Assembly (NCBI GenBank): GCA_000231825.2 | Contig: JH720353.1 | Coordinates: forward strand, 1 to 64,000 | Reading direction: 5' to 3' | Length of the DNA stretch: 64,000 nt | From: Tetrahymena elliotti 4EA | Lineage: Eukaryota > Ciliophora > Oligohymenophorea > Hymenostomatida > Tetrahymenidae | In this document: in pieces, positions 1 through 13,077 of the stretch | Layout: each line of letters begins with the position of its first letter | Position numbering within the stretch: position 1 is the stretch's first letter | Made by a program: the position numbers and the translations under genes | The notes under the pieces: model-generated | Seen by the model: only the letters and a program-made list of their open reading frames with translations | Databases searched by the model: none | What the model was told of the DNA's origin: nothing

Positions 1-423
1 AATTTATTTAACTCAATTTATTTTTCATAAACAAGCAATTTTTCTTTCTTTTAAATATTTCTTTATTCAATTTTTATTTTAAGAAATTTTTCCAAATTTC
101 GAACAAATTATTTTTGAAAATGAAGTTGTAAAGTAAACAAAAAAAAAAAAATAATAAGATAGATACCATTATTAAGAATGTAAAGAAGGTTAGATAAAAA
201 GATAAGAAGATACTTTTAAATGAAAACATGAAATATACTTAGTGAATACTAGTATTAATTTACTAATTATAATATTTTCATATAATTAAAGCTAATTTTA
301 TTATAACAGACATTTATTTTATTAAAATTTAATATTTGTGTTTCTTTCAAAATCTCAAAAAACATAGCAAATGTTTTATTAAGATTTTTTGTGTAAGACT
401 TCTAATTAATTGATGGTACCAGC
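1..423. other. Intergenic, A+T-rich
   Basis: This stretch lies downstream of the SNARE gene. It holds only A+T-rich sequence with short homopolymer runs. I see no coding frame or RNA gene. Confidence 0.6.
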
Positions 424-887
424 TCAATTCAATTTTTTACTCAATTTAACTCCCAATACTACAATAATTGATATAAAAAGAGCAAAGGCAACGAAGTAAA
501 GTAAACAATTCATATAAAACTATCTTCTTCTCATTTTATTAGTTATTTTATCAACTTTTTCAGCTTCATGGTTTGTTTCTTTAACCTGTTTGTTATTTTT
601 AATAAAAAAGAATAAAATAATTTCTTCAAGCAATTAATTTTCCTAAAACCAGTTTTAACTAATAAAAAATAAACAAAATTTAATGTTACTCTTCTCTTGA
701 TAACTCTAAGTTAATCTCCTTATCCTTTTAAATCAGCATTAACTTAGTGTCCAATTTGATTAGCATTTTCAATTCTTGCATTCATATCAATTAATTGATT
801 ATTTTATTTCATTTTCTAATCGCCAATGCCAATAAACTATTCTCTGATACCGCCATTTTATTCGACATCATCGTCAAAGGAGGACAT
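424..887 (-). CDS. Small tail-anchored Q-SNARE
   Basis: A predicted 119-residue SNARE that would act in membrane fusion on an endomembrane. Exon 1 is 690-887 and exon 2 is 424-585. The 104-nt GT-AG intron (586-689) is phase 0. The start is the first ATG, and TAA/TAG are read as Gln up to a TGA stop. Residues about 30-87 form one SNARE-type heptad helix with a Gln flanked by glycines (KGQGDQL) at the likely zero layer. A basic MRRRQ follows, then a single C-terminal hydrophobic segment of about 22 residues and a short lysine tail. The size suits Bet1/Sft1-like SNAREs, whereas the helix end (VKETNHEAEKVDKITNKM) also resembles Vti1-type Qb helices. I therefore do not assign a subfamily. Its upstream neighbour on the same strand is VPS53, another trafficking gene. 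Confidence 0.8.
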
Positions 888-1402
888 TTTATATTTTATT
901 TATTTATTAACTTATTGATTGATCCTTTTTGAAAAATTTATTATTAAATTATGTATAAAGATATAAATATTGCTTCAATTAATTAATCCAAAAATTAATA
1001 ATAATGTAAAATTAAAATTTTTTCTTTGAATAGATTTCTTAAAAAAAATCAAAAGTTATTATATAAGAATTTACTCAGATTAACTCAAAAAAAAATTCTT
1101 AATTGCAAGGAGTAAACATATTTATTGTCATTTAATTTATTTTTATCTATATCAATAATTGTCATCAGCCACTCAATAAAATTTTCCTGATGAGATAGAT
1201 CAATCAATCAATATAAATAAATTATGTGTTCCTTCAACCAGAAAAAAAGTTGAATCCTAATATTTCTTTACTTTTTTCTAAAATGAATAATTATTTGAGT
1301 TGAATAAAAACACATCAAAAAACAAACAAAGCAAAAAAAATAGATTTATTTTTAATTAAATTTAAATGAAATTTATTTATTTATTTGAATATTTCAGATT
1401 TC
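888..1402. other. Intergenic between SNARE and VPS53 genes
   Basis: No coding frame or structured RNA is visible. The stretch serves as the 3' flank of VPS53 and the 5' flank of the SNARE gene, both transcribed leftwards. Confidence 0.6.
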
Positions 1403-3856
1403 TCATTTATTTCCAACGACCTTGAAAAGTTAAGGAACTTCTGTCTTTTTGATTCCCTTTACAAGTAATAGCTTTTCAAGATCAATAACAGTTGCATCTT
1501 CAAAGAAATTAGTGAAATTTTCAATAAATTCTTGATTAGGCATATTAAGAAGCTTAAGAATGTTTTTAGTTTTGTTAAATGATTTTTTAACATTATTAAC
1601 ATAGTTTTATATTGTTTTTGATTGCTGTTCTTCACTCTTAGCTAGATCTATGAGACTATTTTCTAGCTCTGTAGCATCAACCATCAATTAAGGAACAGCA
1701 CCTTCACCCAAAGATTTAAGCTTGTAAACTGTATTTAAGAACTTTTAATTGATTTATAAAGCAAGTTTTTTGAGGTAAAAGAAAAGATAGACTTCAGAGA
1801 ATTATGTTCTGATCACATTGATATGTTGTAAAATAAAATTCTTAATTTCTTTCACACAGCTATTAGAATCACAAGCATCATTGTTTCCTTCCATCTATTA
1901 CCAATTCAACTTTGTAAGGGTAGTGAAATTGCTATCAGTACCCCATTCGATATACTGCAAGTAGAATTCAATACCTCTGTTTATAACATCTGAAAAGATA
2001 TTACTTTCATTTTATATGTCTAAATTATCATGATATGCAACATCTAATTTATTCTTAATGGAATCTTCCAATCCTATAATATTTTCTTTCCAATACTCAG
2101 AAGTATTAATTGTACATCCAACAGAAATCTAAAACTATTCATGATCTCTTGATTTAATTGTAGCACTATATTCCTATTCCATTCTCTAAGTCAACCTTTC
2201 AGCATAATATCTTAGGCCATATTTAACAACCTATATACATAAAAATAGCACTTTAAAGTTAAGTTTCAAAATTAAAAAATAAAAATTTACTCTTGACATT
2301 TCAATAATTAGTTGATTCATCCCATAACTCTATGCCTCTTAAATAAAACCTTTGATAAAGCCTTACAACTCTAAATATGATTTAAATATCTTTAAGTTTT
2401 CATCAATTGAATCATCATACATAGCCTTAGTTATACATGAAGTAATGTCTTATTTCTTTATATCAGAATAAGGTTGCAAATATTATTCAAATGATTTTGA
2501 AATAACTCCTTTGAAATTAGGAAGTCTAGTTTAAACAAAATCCTTTTTAGTCTTAAGCAACTCAGCTATTTATTAGCTGTTAACATCTTAATTCTGAGCA
2601 TCCTACAATGAATTTATTTCACTGATGTATTTTTTATACTTTCTTTCCATGTCTTTTGTTATTTTTGTTTCAAAAGCAACAGTTGACTTTTAATATAAAT
2701 TTATTTTAACGAAAAATGAATGAAAATAATCAAAAAATGTTACTGAAAGTGCCATCATGAAGACTTTAACATCAGTATTTCTAGCATATTTTTATAAAGA
2801 ATCAACACAGCTGACAAAAGTTTAGCTGCAAAATTCATGAATTAATTTGCATGAAATAGTCCAATACTCAGGGAAAACTCCTTCCCACTTCTTATCAAAT
2901 TCTAATAAATTTCTAGTTAACCAAGCAAATCTTCTTTCATGCTAATCTAAAGTTTAATTTTCTGGCTTAGAAAATGCTGAGACATAAGAGTTCAAACAAA
3001 GCTTGCAAACAAATTCTATTACTTCTTTTTGAAAATTAAGACCTAAATTTTCAACAACTATGCAAGCCTCAGTCATATCTTAAGCAGTCAAAGTGGTACT
3101 TTAACTATTGAATGCTTCAAAATCTTCCTTTAGCTGCTACTTTAATTCATAAACTATTTCATCATATTCCTAATTAATTACAAATTATTGAGAATAAATA
3201 TGCCTTTCATTAAATAAAAAGAGTTTGTTAAAGAAAGATATTCTATTGATTTTATATAGTGTGAATGAAAGAAAGAAGGTAATTCTTTAATTTTTAAAAA
3301 AATTAATTTTTACTTTGTAAAGTTCCTAAATTTATGGAATATTTTAGTATTTTTAAATGTAAGTAGAGAGCTCGTTGAATGCTGATATAAGATTAGCAAC
3401 TTCTTTATAATTTTTACTGTCACAAGAATGACGCAATTTATCAACTGCATTTAACATCATAATAAATTTCTTTAATGCTGTAATAGAAAAAGTTAAATTC
3501 TTCTTAGCAGTATCAAGAGATTTAATGTCTTTACACATATCAAACACTAATTCTTCTGACTTTTCTGCTTTTTCTTTAATAATCTAAATCTACTAAATAA
3601 CATCTTTTGTTGTTTCATGAGCTACTTTTATTTCATTTTGTAATTAAGTGTTTGTAAGTGCATGATTATGAATAGATAAAACTAAATCTTCATTCATGGC
3701 TTATAATTCTTCTTTCAGCATTGCAATTTCATTGTCTAAATGGCATAATGAGTTCTCATCAGGAAATCTTGTATTGATATACTAGATAGGGTCAAAATTA
3801 TCTCTATCGAAGATTTCCCTCAATTCAGAACTTGATAGTTCTCTTTCCTAATTCAT
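1403..3856 (-). CDS. VPS53: VPS53, GARP/EARP tethering complex subunit
   Basis: A Vps53 homologue. Vps53 is a core subunit of the GARP/EARP complexes that tether endosome-derived vesicles at the trans-Golgi or recycling endosomes. Exons are 3314-3856, 2291-3169 and 1403-2230. Both introns are phase 0, each exon length is a multiple of three, and the product is 749 residues, within the family range. The N-terminus carries the diagnostic Vps53 block: NFDPIQYINTRFPDENSL, then a coiled coil with EKAEKSEELVFDMCKDIKSLD, SITALKKF, a YKEVANLISAF stretch and IPQIQELYK. The C-terminal region holds LNTVYKLKSLGEGAVPQLMV and ends VPQLFKVVGNK. Without the first intron a 48-residue insert would break the conserved helix, which supports the splice. 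Gene context gives no regulation. Confidence 0.95.
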
Positions 3857-4857
3857 TTAATAATATATCCTAATTTAGTGTTTTGTTCTAACTAACTACT
3901 CTAAATCAAACAAATAATAAATAGGATTTTATTTTTTTATTAATTATCTTAAATTTTGAAATGAAAATGTTTATTTATATATTCAAACAATTTATCTGAT
4001 TAAATACATCTCAATCAATTACAAATAGTTTTTCTAAAAACTGTATTCCACTCAACTTTAATTTTAATAAACAATTTAATTTATTAAAATATTTAATCTT
4101 AATTAATTAATTTCATTTTTAATTTATTAATTAAATATATTAATGTTATTTCAACAAAGAAATTTTTTTTTTTTGATAAATAGTAAAATTATTTTAATCA
4201 AAAAGGTAACTAATTTATTACTTAATTTTTATTTATGATAAAAGTAGTAATCGTTTCAGGCTATCTAAAAAATCAATTTTATTGTAAAGAAAAAGAATAT
4301 TCATGCCCTTTCAAATGAATGATATTCTAAAATTAAAATTAAATTTTAGATGGATATCAGAATATTTTAAACCTAAAAATAAAGTTTCATGTTTTAAAAT
4401 ATATTGCTTAATATAATAATCACAAGCTATTTTAGTTGAAATACTTAAATTCTAAAATAAAAAAATATTTTTCAAACTTCAGATAAAAATTAAATTTTAC
4501 AGAAATAAATTTAAATTACAATTAAAATGTTAAAAAATTTTTTTAATGTCTTTTTAGTAATTTATATCATAAATAAACACTTTTAAAGAAATTTTCAGTC
4601 AATTTTATACAAAAATAGATTTAGTTTTAAACTGATTTAGTCTTGAAAAGATTAAAAGATTTTAGAAAGTTAAACTAATGATTTTAACATTAAAGTGAAA
4701 ATAAAAAATAGGAAATTCATGTAAATTTAAAAGCCAAAAATTATTAAAATCAATTTAAACCAAATAAGAAGAAGAAAAATTTTAATAATTTAATATTTTA
4801 ATAAATATGTTTAAAATGTTTAAGCAACATTTTTGTTATTTTAGTAACAATGACAGT
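3857..4857. other. Intergenic, about 1 kb
   Basis: A+T-rich sequence between the SPRY-like and VPS53 genes, with T- and A-runs (for example near 4163-4173). I find no long coding frame or RNA gene. Confidence 0.6.
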
Positions 4858-5971
4858 TCATAAAATTTGTATTTTTGATGGACCTATTCCCATCATAAAT
4901 GCAAAATGATAGGTATCAATTTCGTTTTTTGTATGTATTTCTTCTTTTATTTATTCAATTTTATAATTACTTTTTCTTTAGCTGTTAAGATTTTACTTAG
5001 ATTTAATTTAATGCTGGCCGTTCACTGAAGAAATAAAAGAAGGTCTTTAAATATTATTATATTATTTAACTGAATCTGTTTCCTCGCTACTGGACTCATG
5101 CATTAAATTTAAGCTTTCTAAACTATCTTAAAGATCTAAATTAACATTATTTAAGGTATGTATTGTATTAGCACTATGGTTTTCAATTGAAAAAGTTTAA
5201 GATTGGCTATAATAAACTAAATGTAAAATATCTCCTTGCATCAAAGAGAAATCACTTATTTTTTTTAGATTTTATTTTTCATCTTAATCATGAAGGATTA
5301 TTCCATCTTAGGAAAACATAAAGCATCCATGATTTTTGAATTTTTTAAGTGCAAACTTACTTTCTTGTGTTTTTAATCTTGATACAATACCTATTCTCAT
5401 GCATCCTCTGAGTGTACTTAGATTTTGTAAGATACATATGTTCACTACTAACCTTTACTCATGGAGAGATGAAATAATAGGTTGTTCAATTAAAATCATA
5501 CCATACTCATTTCCAGTGATTGGCTAGAGAGAAAATTTATGAGGAGAGTTTAGCTCAGATAAGCGCTTTTAAAGAGACAAAGATCTTGTAAACACATCCG
5601 CAAACTTCAGTTGGTCACTAAATGTGTAGTATTCTACAATTTAGTTATTGGATATTTAAGAATCATCTTAGTGAGCAAATTCTTCAATAATCATTCTTAC
5701 AATTTGATAAATAAGTATTTTTTATTTTAAATTTAATGTTCTACTTTTTATGATTTTTTATAATATTGCTTCCTACTGAAAAAAAATTTGCAAATAATAT
5801 CTTATAATAAAACAAAAGCAACATACTTACTTTACTCTTATTCTCTTCTACCTATTAAAGTAGAAATTTTTTTGGTGATTTTAAATTCTCAAATAAATCA
5901 AATTTTTATTGATCCTGATGTTCATATTTTAACAATATAAAACTCTTTTAAAAAATAAAACATTTAAACAT
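4858..5971 (-). CDS. SPRY/B30.2-like domain protein
   Basis: A 352-residue predicted protein in two exons, 5831-5971 and 4858-5775. The phase-0 intron has a strong GTAAGT donor and a T-rich acceptor. The start is the ATG that keeps exon 1 open. The N-terminus (about residues 1-90) is charged and helical. Residues about 120-240 look like the core of a SPRY/B30.2 beta-sandwich: GNEYGMILIEQPIISS, a strand with RGCMRIGIVSR, then GCFMFSQDGIILHD, and MQGDILHLVYYSQSQTFSI, where SPRY domains usually have GD(I/V)ixvxyD followed by FxxNG. The C-terminus is low-complexity and Q/N/S-rich. SPRY domains are protein-interaction modules, and the partner here is unknown. No catalytic motif is seen. The family call rests on pattern only and could be wrong; the gene itself is well supported. 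Confidence 0.7.
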
Positions 5972-6836
5972 AAATGTAGAAATAAAAATTCGTTAATTTG
6001 TATACACTTGTTTTTTAATCAAATTTTCAATTTTTTTATCAAGTTCATAATGAGTTTAAGAAAATATTTCTTAAAAAATTATTTGATTCTAAAACCTACA
6101 TATAAGTAAAAGCACTGACTTCAGCTTAAATTTATTAACAACATAAAATTTCTTTTTACATATAGAATAATGACTAAAAGATAAAATTTTATATCATATC
6201 AATTATTGAAGGAATATTTACTAGAAAAATTAATACAGAAAATATCTAAAAAATTAGTTTGTGAATTATTACGTATAAAGAATTTAAAAAAAGAAAAAGA
6301 TTAAATAAAAAATAACCAATCAGATAACAATTTATAATTTTAAGAAAGTAATAAGAAAAAAATGACATTTTTCATCTTGATATATTGAAGATCAATTATT
6401 TGACAAAACAATTTTAATACAGTTTATGTAAAATATAACCATTCAATAAGTAAAAAAAAATGTAAATTAAAAATAAAAAAACTTAAAAATTATTTAAAAT
6501 TTAAAAATAGATTTTATTGAATAAATAATAAAAGACAATTTATTGCAATAATTATTTGAGAAACAACAGACAAATAAAAAATAATGATTACTATTAATAT
6601 TTCTAAGATCAGTTATTGAACAGAAACATGTAAAGTATTTGCAAGCAAATATGCCTCTAAAACTATAATATGATGTAGCTGTATGGACTTAAAAGAAAGA
6701 ATAAGAGTAAAGAAAAAATAAAGAAACTAAATAATAGTTTAAAATATTTTACTTATTGATTAAAAATCACAAAATAACATTTGAAAAATTTTTTAATAAA
6801 ACTTTTAATTTTTAATTACAAAATCTTAGATATAAA
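5972..6836. other. Intergenic
   Basis: A+T-rich spacer between the channel gene's 3' end and the SPRY-like gene. A slightly G+C-richer patch near 6630-6690 has no recognisable RNA fold or frame. Confidence 0.55.
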
Positions 6837-9800
6837 TCAACCTAAATTTTCAAATAATCTTATTTAACTATGCTCAATTTAGCTCAAATTTTATTATTTG
6901 AAACCATAGTGTTCATTGTGCTTTTAGGGAACATATTTTATTTGTTTGATTTAGAATTATTTTTATTTTTTATATGATTTAATAACACAATTATAGTTAA
7001 ATTTGGGGTAGTAGTGCTAGTATTCTTTGACAACATCAAAGTAAAATCCACATCTCCCAAACAAGCAATCTGAATTTGATAATGGAAAACTGTTGGTTTA
7101 TTAATAGTCATCAAGCTAATACTGATCTGGAAATAACTAATATTCCATATTATTATCTTTATGATTTTGTAAACTATCTTTTTTTTAAATGGTAAATTTT
7201 GTAGATTTTTAAGTATTTAGATTCTTTTAGTTAGAGGGGCTCATTTAGCTGTTTAAATTGAATGTAATTTTTTTACTTTTTATTCTTTCAATTTTATTAT
7301 TTAATTTTTGCTATTTACTTACCCTTCCCTCTTATTTGTGCTTTTACTTGTAAGCTAATTCTAATAAATCAAGAATATGTTTTAATTATTCTAATAAATT
7401 TGTATTTAAACTATTACTATTGTTATTTGTTATGTTGGAGTGGTTACTATTTCTTGCATTTTAATTTATGCTTAAAGTATTACTAGTAAAAGAGGTTTCA
7501 AAAGCCATTTGCTTATTTTGTTTTTGAACTAATTATTATTTTTGAGGGATCTGCTAATCTAAATTTTTCATAGCATCTTCTTATTCAACTAGATTTGTTA
7601 AAGAAAATTATGTATTTTTATATCTTGATTAACTTAATGAATGTGAATTTGATATCAAGGAATTATGTTTGTGTGCCACTCTTTGATTAGCTATTTTCTA
7701 ATCATGAGAAATGCTTGTAAATTCTGATATCGAATTCTCTTCATTAAATAAAGACATTAAGTTTTTGTTCGCTGTATGATTTTAAACTACAATATTCTTC
7801 GAATACTCATTCCCTTTTGTTAACTCTTAGCTTACCTGAGAAGCAAAAGAATTAAATCTTTCTTTTTAAATAAACCTAGTTTTTTAATTATAAATGTCAC
7901 CTTCCTTTGGACTATAATTTGTAATGGTTTTATTATCCCCTTCTAAATTATTAAAGCTATCATTTTATTAACTTATTTAGTAGAATAAATTTAATTCATT
8001 TTGATTTCCACAACTTTAACGGCTAATTTAACTTTGAGCAAATTTTTAATCTGCATCCTGGCTTATATTATTTAAAGAATCATCTGAGTTTTCATCAGAA
8101 CTACAACCGCTACTCATAGAATCAGAATATTAGAGTATATCATCACCAAATTTAATATTTTTAAAATTTATAAATTAATCTGTTTATATTTATTACTTAC
8201 TTAACTGAAAGTATTTTTCATCTGTATTTTTTAAGCTCTCAATCAATTTAATACAATTAATTTTTGGAAGAAGCATAAAAAATGATTTATCATCATTATT
8301 TTCAAAGAAAGTTGAAGCATTTTTTAATGAATCATCTCCTTCGATTAAATTAGAAATTACATTATATCTAGCAAGCTTTAGTTTCTTTTTAACTTAACTT
8401 ATTTCACTTAAGCTTCTAAACTTATGAGATTTTCTTTCATAATTTTAGTTTCTTTGCTATTCTTAGCCTAAAGTATGCTTTTTTAAAAAAGCACTTTTAT
8501 CAACTTAAAAAGTGATTTATGGACAATCAAATATATTATGCTTATATTATCCACAACTTCTACAAGGATACTAAAACCTCTAATCATTAAGAAATTAATC
8601 CCTTAACTGTATAAATTTCTCCTAAAATATTTAATTAATTTAGAAAGGTAAAATAAATAAATAATTAAATTTAAGTGTTTTATAGACACAATAAAATTAA
8701 ATCATAGCTTTTAATTGAGAAATAAATAAATAATAAATTATCTCTATTTATTTAAAAAATTCATTTTGAAAAAGAAAGAATGTTTTATCAAAAATTTAAT
8801 CAAATAGATAATATTTGATAAAATGTTTTATAGTTAGAAATTAAATATATTTTGAAGAACAAAGTTCCTCTCCTGTTTTAGTTTATATTATGATTTTTAC
8901 ATCAAATTTTAAATTGAGTTAATGAAAAAAAACTTATTAAACTTTATTTTTTTACAACTCATATCATGTTAAATAATTTATCATTTTGTTTGAAGGAATG
9001 CCAATTTTTTGATATTTAAATTAGCTTTGTTGATTATCATGTAGATCTAAAAAGGAGAGCACTTTACAAAAACATCTCCTGTAATAAAAAAAAAAAAAAT
9101 TTTTTTGAGTTTTCTTGGGATGCTGAAAAATTTTTCATATCTTCAAATTTTAACATTATTTTTGCAAAATAAAATAATCTACATAATCTTCTTAATATTG
9201 ATGAATTGTGTTTAAGAATGTTTAGTGATCAAAGTAAGAAACTACAGTAATTCCTTTACTTCTGATAGAAATATCAGATTTTTATTAAACCAAGAATATC
9301 CTTAAGTCTATCACCTAATTTTCAAACTGTTTTTATTGAAGAAATTCTAATATTTTTCTTTGTTCGTCAAAAAATTTACCATACAAATAGAATTTTTTTG
9401 ATCTTTTTTATCAAAAAAATATTCTGTTTAGCCTCTTGTAATAAAATACAGGTTTTCTAATATTTATCCTCTTTCTATTATTGTTTCACCTGGGGCAAAG
9501 CATTTTTCTTGCATTTTTAAACTTAAAGATTCAATGAATTCTTTACTGAAGGTCTCATTAAACAGTCTGCTTTTTTTGATTACTGTACCATAGAATTACT
9601 TCATGATATCCTCTTTTATATCTTTAGAGCAGCTATTTAGGATATTATAACCTTTTTAGATAAAATAAAATTAATTTTAATTGTAATTTAACTCAATTAA
9701 CATACCTTCTAAAATATTTTCTTCCTAAGATTCATCCAGATATTCTAGGTACCTTAGCACCCTTATTTGGCTAGATTAATCTATATTCCTACTGTTTAAA

Positions 9801-11613
9801 TATTTTGTAATTACAATAAGCTTTTTTTAGAAGTCCTTTGATTTTTTTGATAAATCTGTAAAAATTGAGCCTATAAAATTAATACAATAGCCAAATAACC
9901 CACATGTGATGAAAGAAATAAAAATCGAGTATACTATTTCTATAGAATTAACAGGAGTTATATCACCATATCCTATAGTTACCATAGTTATAGTTATGAA
10001 ATAAATAGATCTGATATACAAATCAAACATATTTGAATGAATTAAGTTGTTTTTTATAATCCAACTTGTTTCTTCTAACCCAAGTTCAACAGATATGTGA
10101 CCAACATAATAGAATCCACATCCAAAAAGATGAATTACAATTAAAAGAAAACTTATCAGTTGTAAAAGATCATAATAGGATGACAACTTTTATTTCAACT
10201 TTCGATGCCAATCCATTCTTGAAAATTTTTCTTTTATCTTTTTATAAAATTTTAGATTGAAATTTTACTTATTTAAATGGTAAATTAATGAATTGGTTAC
10301 TGAATTTATTCTTAGTAGAGCAGCTAAAAAGTTAGGGAATCCATAAGTAGATAGAATTCCTAATATTTGTACTAAAACTGACAAGATATCTTTCATAAGG
10401 AGCTGAGATATATATTACTTGTAGACTTACTCCCTTTTTAAAACAATTTCTCCTAAAACATAAATGCCTGTTTATGAAGTTAAGAGTATATCTATTAAAG
10501 AGGTCATTATTAAAATTGATTATATTATGAATACAGCATCTTTTGATAAAGTACTTTTATCACCATTCATAAAACTAAAGTAAAAAGGGTATGCTAAACA
10601 TATAGCAAAGAACAAAATTAAGTAAGTTAAATCCCATAGCTTTAAAAAAAAATTGTTTGGATTAATGATAACAAAAATTTTAAGAATGTATCTAGTAAAC
10701 AATGAGACAAACAAGTTAATTTACCTAAGAAATAAAGATTTATCTTTAGACGCATTTATTTGAAATTTACTTTGTGATTTTCTTAAATTTAATAGCCTCT
10801 CAAAAATATTTTAAAATTTTTGCTTCTCAATTATAGTCTATTGTTATTAGTAGCTATAACTATTTTTTTAACAGACATATGATTGGTCATTTATTATTTT
10901 CATTTATAGATCTGATAGAAAATTAAAATTCTAATTTATATAGCCTGTTAATAAAGTTTTCAAAAATTTGTACACATAGTAAAATGACATCAATTTATAA
11001 TATGAAGGTTCAACATGTTTATCCCCCTCTAACTGAAAGAAACTTGCTATATTCTAGAGTTTAACTTTACTTCCATCTATCCTATTACTATTTTAATTGT
11101 TTTTAAACTAACTTTTGTTTAAAATTGTATTTATAAAATTTAAATCTTTCTTTGATATTTTCCTGTTAACATATTTCTATGGGGTTAAAGTATTTCGTTT
11201 TATATTAGATACTATTGGAGATATTCCCATAGATAAACTCAAGGATTAAGAGATATCAACATTTTTTGTATCCTCAGATTATTCATTATTAAAACCAATT
11301 TTCTAATTTTAATCTTCATCTAGATCTTTTGGGTTATTATTAAATGTTCTTTCTTGCTAGCTTAAAAATGAGAAATCAATTAAATGTTGGTCTTATATAC
11401 CATCGATAGCATTATTTGAAAACGTTTCTTAAATTATAATTTTCTCTTAACTGCATTCATATTCAGTTTTCTTCTCCTACTTATCTTCAAAAAGTTTTCT
11501 CCTATTTTATGTCCCATGTTTATTAATTTCATAAATACTTCTACTATTTTTTCGAATGATAAATAATCTAAATTTAAGTACAAAAAATTAAAATACTTTA
11601 ATCTGGCAGACAT
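6837..11613 (-). CDS. Cyclic-nucleotide-domain K+ channel with zinc knuckle (frameshift in cNBD)
   Basis: A six-TM, CNG/EAG-like channel subunit of roughly 1,375 residues. Proposed exons are 11597-11613, 9706-11567, 9183-9651 and 6837-8621. Introns are 29, 54 and 561 nt. The S1-S6 region lies between about 10730 and 9840, with P-loop TITMVTIGYGDITPVN, a canonical K+ filter. A C-linker follows, then a cNBD beginning CFAPGETIIERGQILENLYFITRG. Exon 3 is one base short of a continuous frame. The break falls at or just after an A7 run (T7 on the plus strand, 9393-9399), and the frame after it (FDEQRKILEFL to HQYQEDY) joins EKFIQLRDQ across the 561-nt intron. Next comes a CX2CX4HX4C knuckle (8523-8564). 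The tail is about 550 residues and Q/N/S-rich. The tiny first exon is inferred. The frameshift may be a real lesion, a mis-modelled splice or a sequence error. Confidence 0.75.
7550..8138 (-). repeat. Source copy of a duplicated channel-tail segment
   Basis: This part of the channel's Q/N-rich cytoplasmic tail reappears, diverged and shortened, at 12394-12850 in the same orientation. Matching landmarks include tgccactctttg, attcattaaataaagacatt, tgtatgattttaaac and gatttccacaa. About 132 nt of this copy (roughly 7791-7923) are absent from the other. Confidence 0.85.
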
Positions 11614-12393
11614 TATTCTTTGTATTATAAATGATGATAGCCTGATACAAATATTTATTTTGACAAAAGATTATTCAATTTATTAATAATTGTTTAGCAA
11701 TTTAATTTCTACTTTATTATTAAATAAATTGTATTTGCTCTAACTTTTTATCAGTTTTAATTGGAGCAAACAGTATTAATCTTAAATAAATAAATTAAAA
11801 ATTACTCCAAGATTATTATAAAACAATAGCTTAAAAATCAATTTTAAATATTTTTTTGACCTATAAAAAGTTTGCATGTATATAAAGCCATGATGAAACC
11901 CAATTAATTAATTAAATAATTATTTGTTTCATAAAAAGCCTAAATAACTTTTATAATTTTTTAATCAATAAATTTTCTCGTGATTCCTAATTTTATCAAT
12001 ACAAATAAAATAATATCTGTTTATTATTGAAATAATTTTAAATATTTTTTTTTAAATTTCAAAAATTTTTGAAATGAATATTTTTATTAAAATTATTTTT
12101 CTTAATTTATTTACTCAAGATATACTTTTCTTTTCCTAAACTATTTTCCAAAATTTTTGAGATAGATTTAAAAAATCTTTATTTTTAAATTATTTATTGT
12201 ATTCAATTCAACAAATACGATTTCAATTATTTAAAATTTAAAAATTTTATATCAATCGATCATAAGAAAGGTAGAAAATAATTTTTTTAACTCATTATTT
12301 GTTTTTATTTAAAAATTTGATTTTTCTTCATTAATCAATTAGTAAAGAAAACAATTATTTTGTTTATTAAAAAATTTATATTATTTTTAAGTA
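11614..12393. other. Intergenic upstream of the channel gene
   Basis: Probable promoter side of the leftward channel gene. It is very A+T-rich with homopolymer runs, and I see no coding frame or RNA gene. Confidence 0.55.
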
Positions 12394-12850
12394 GTCTGTT
12401 AATCTAAAATTGTCCAAGCATCTTCCGATTCAACTAAATTTGTAAAAGTTGAAGATTATTTATTTTTATATCTTGATTAATTTATTCAATGTTAATTTGA
12501 GATCAAATATGTGCCACTCTTTGTTTAGCTGGTTTCTCATCATGAAAAATGCTTGTAAATTCTGATATTGAATTCCCTTCATTAAATAAAGACATTAAAT
12601 TTTTGTTAGCTGTATGATTTTAAACTATGGTTTTATTATCTTCTTCTAAATTGTTTAAGGTATCGTTTTATTAACTCATGTATAAGCATGAATTTTATTT
12701 GTTTTGATTTCCACAAATTTAATGGCTTATTTAACATTGAGCAAATTTTTGATCTGCATTCTGGCTTTCATTACTCAAGAAATCATCTGAACTATTACCA
12801 CCAAAACTACTACTAGTGTTACTACTAATAGAGTCAGTATATTAGAGCGA
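12394..12850 (-). pseudogene. Orphan duplicate of the channel C-terminal tail
   Basis: A diverged copy of 7550-8138. Read with the ciliate code, the minus strand stays open for about 330 nt: serine-rich start, then SDDFLSNESQNADQKFAQ, NLEEDNKTIVQNHTANKN and LMSLFNEGNSISEFTS, matching the channel tail residue by residue. An internal deletion of about 132 nt relative to the source keeps the frame. A later small deletion, where the source has acaaacataattccttg, puts TGA in frame (RVAHI, stop). No start codon, membrane segment, pore or cNBD lies upstream before the tRNA. It is therefore a fragment, not a second channel. Whether it is transcribed cannot be told from sequence. Confidence 0.8.
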
Positions 12851-13077
12851 ATTTTATGAATTAAAACTGTTTATTATTATTCCTTTATTACATAAATTTG
12901 TAAGAAGGTTTGTAGTCTATTTTATATAAATATCTAGCACTACTCTATTTCTTAATCTAAATTAAAAAAATTTAAATTTAAAGATATAATTGAGTTAAAT
13001 TTTATTAAGTATTTAAATTATTTTTTCTTATTTATTTTTAGTCAATTTTTTACTATTCAGTTTTTCATACACTTTTG

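Noticed and set aside
9082..9106. Long A-run followed by T-run, possible hairpin or terminator
   Set aside because: It lies inside the 561-nt channel intron and such A/T runs are common throughout the window.
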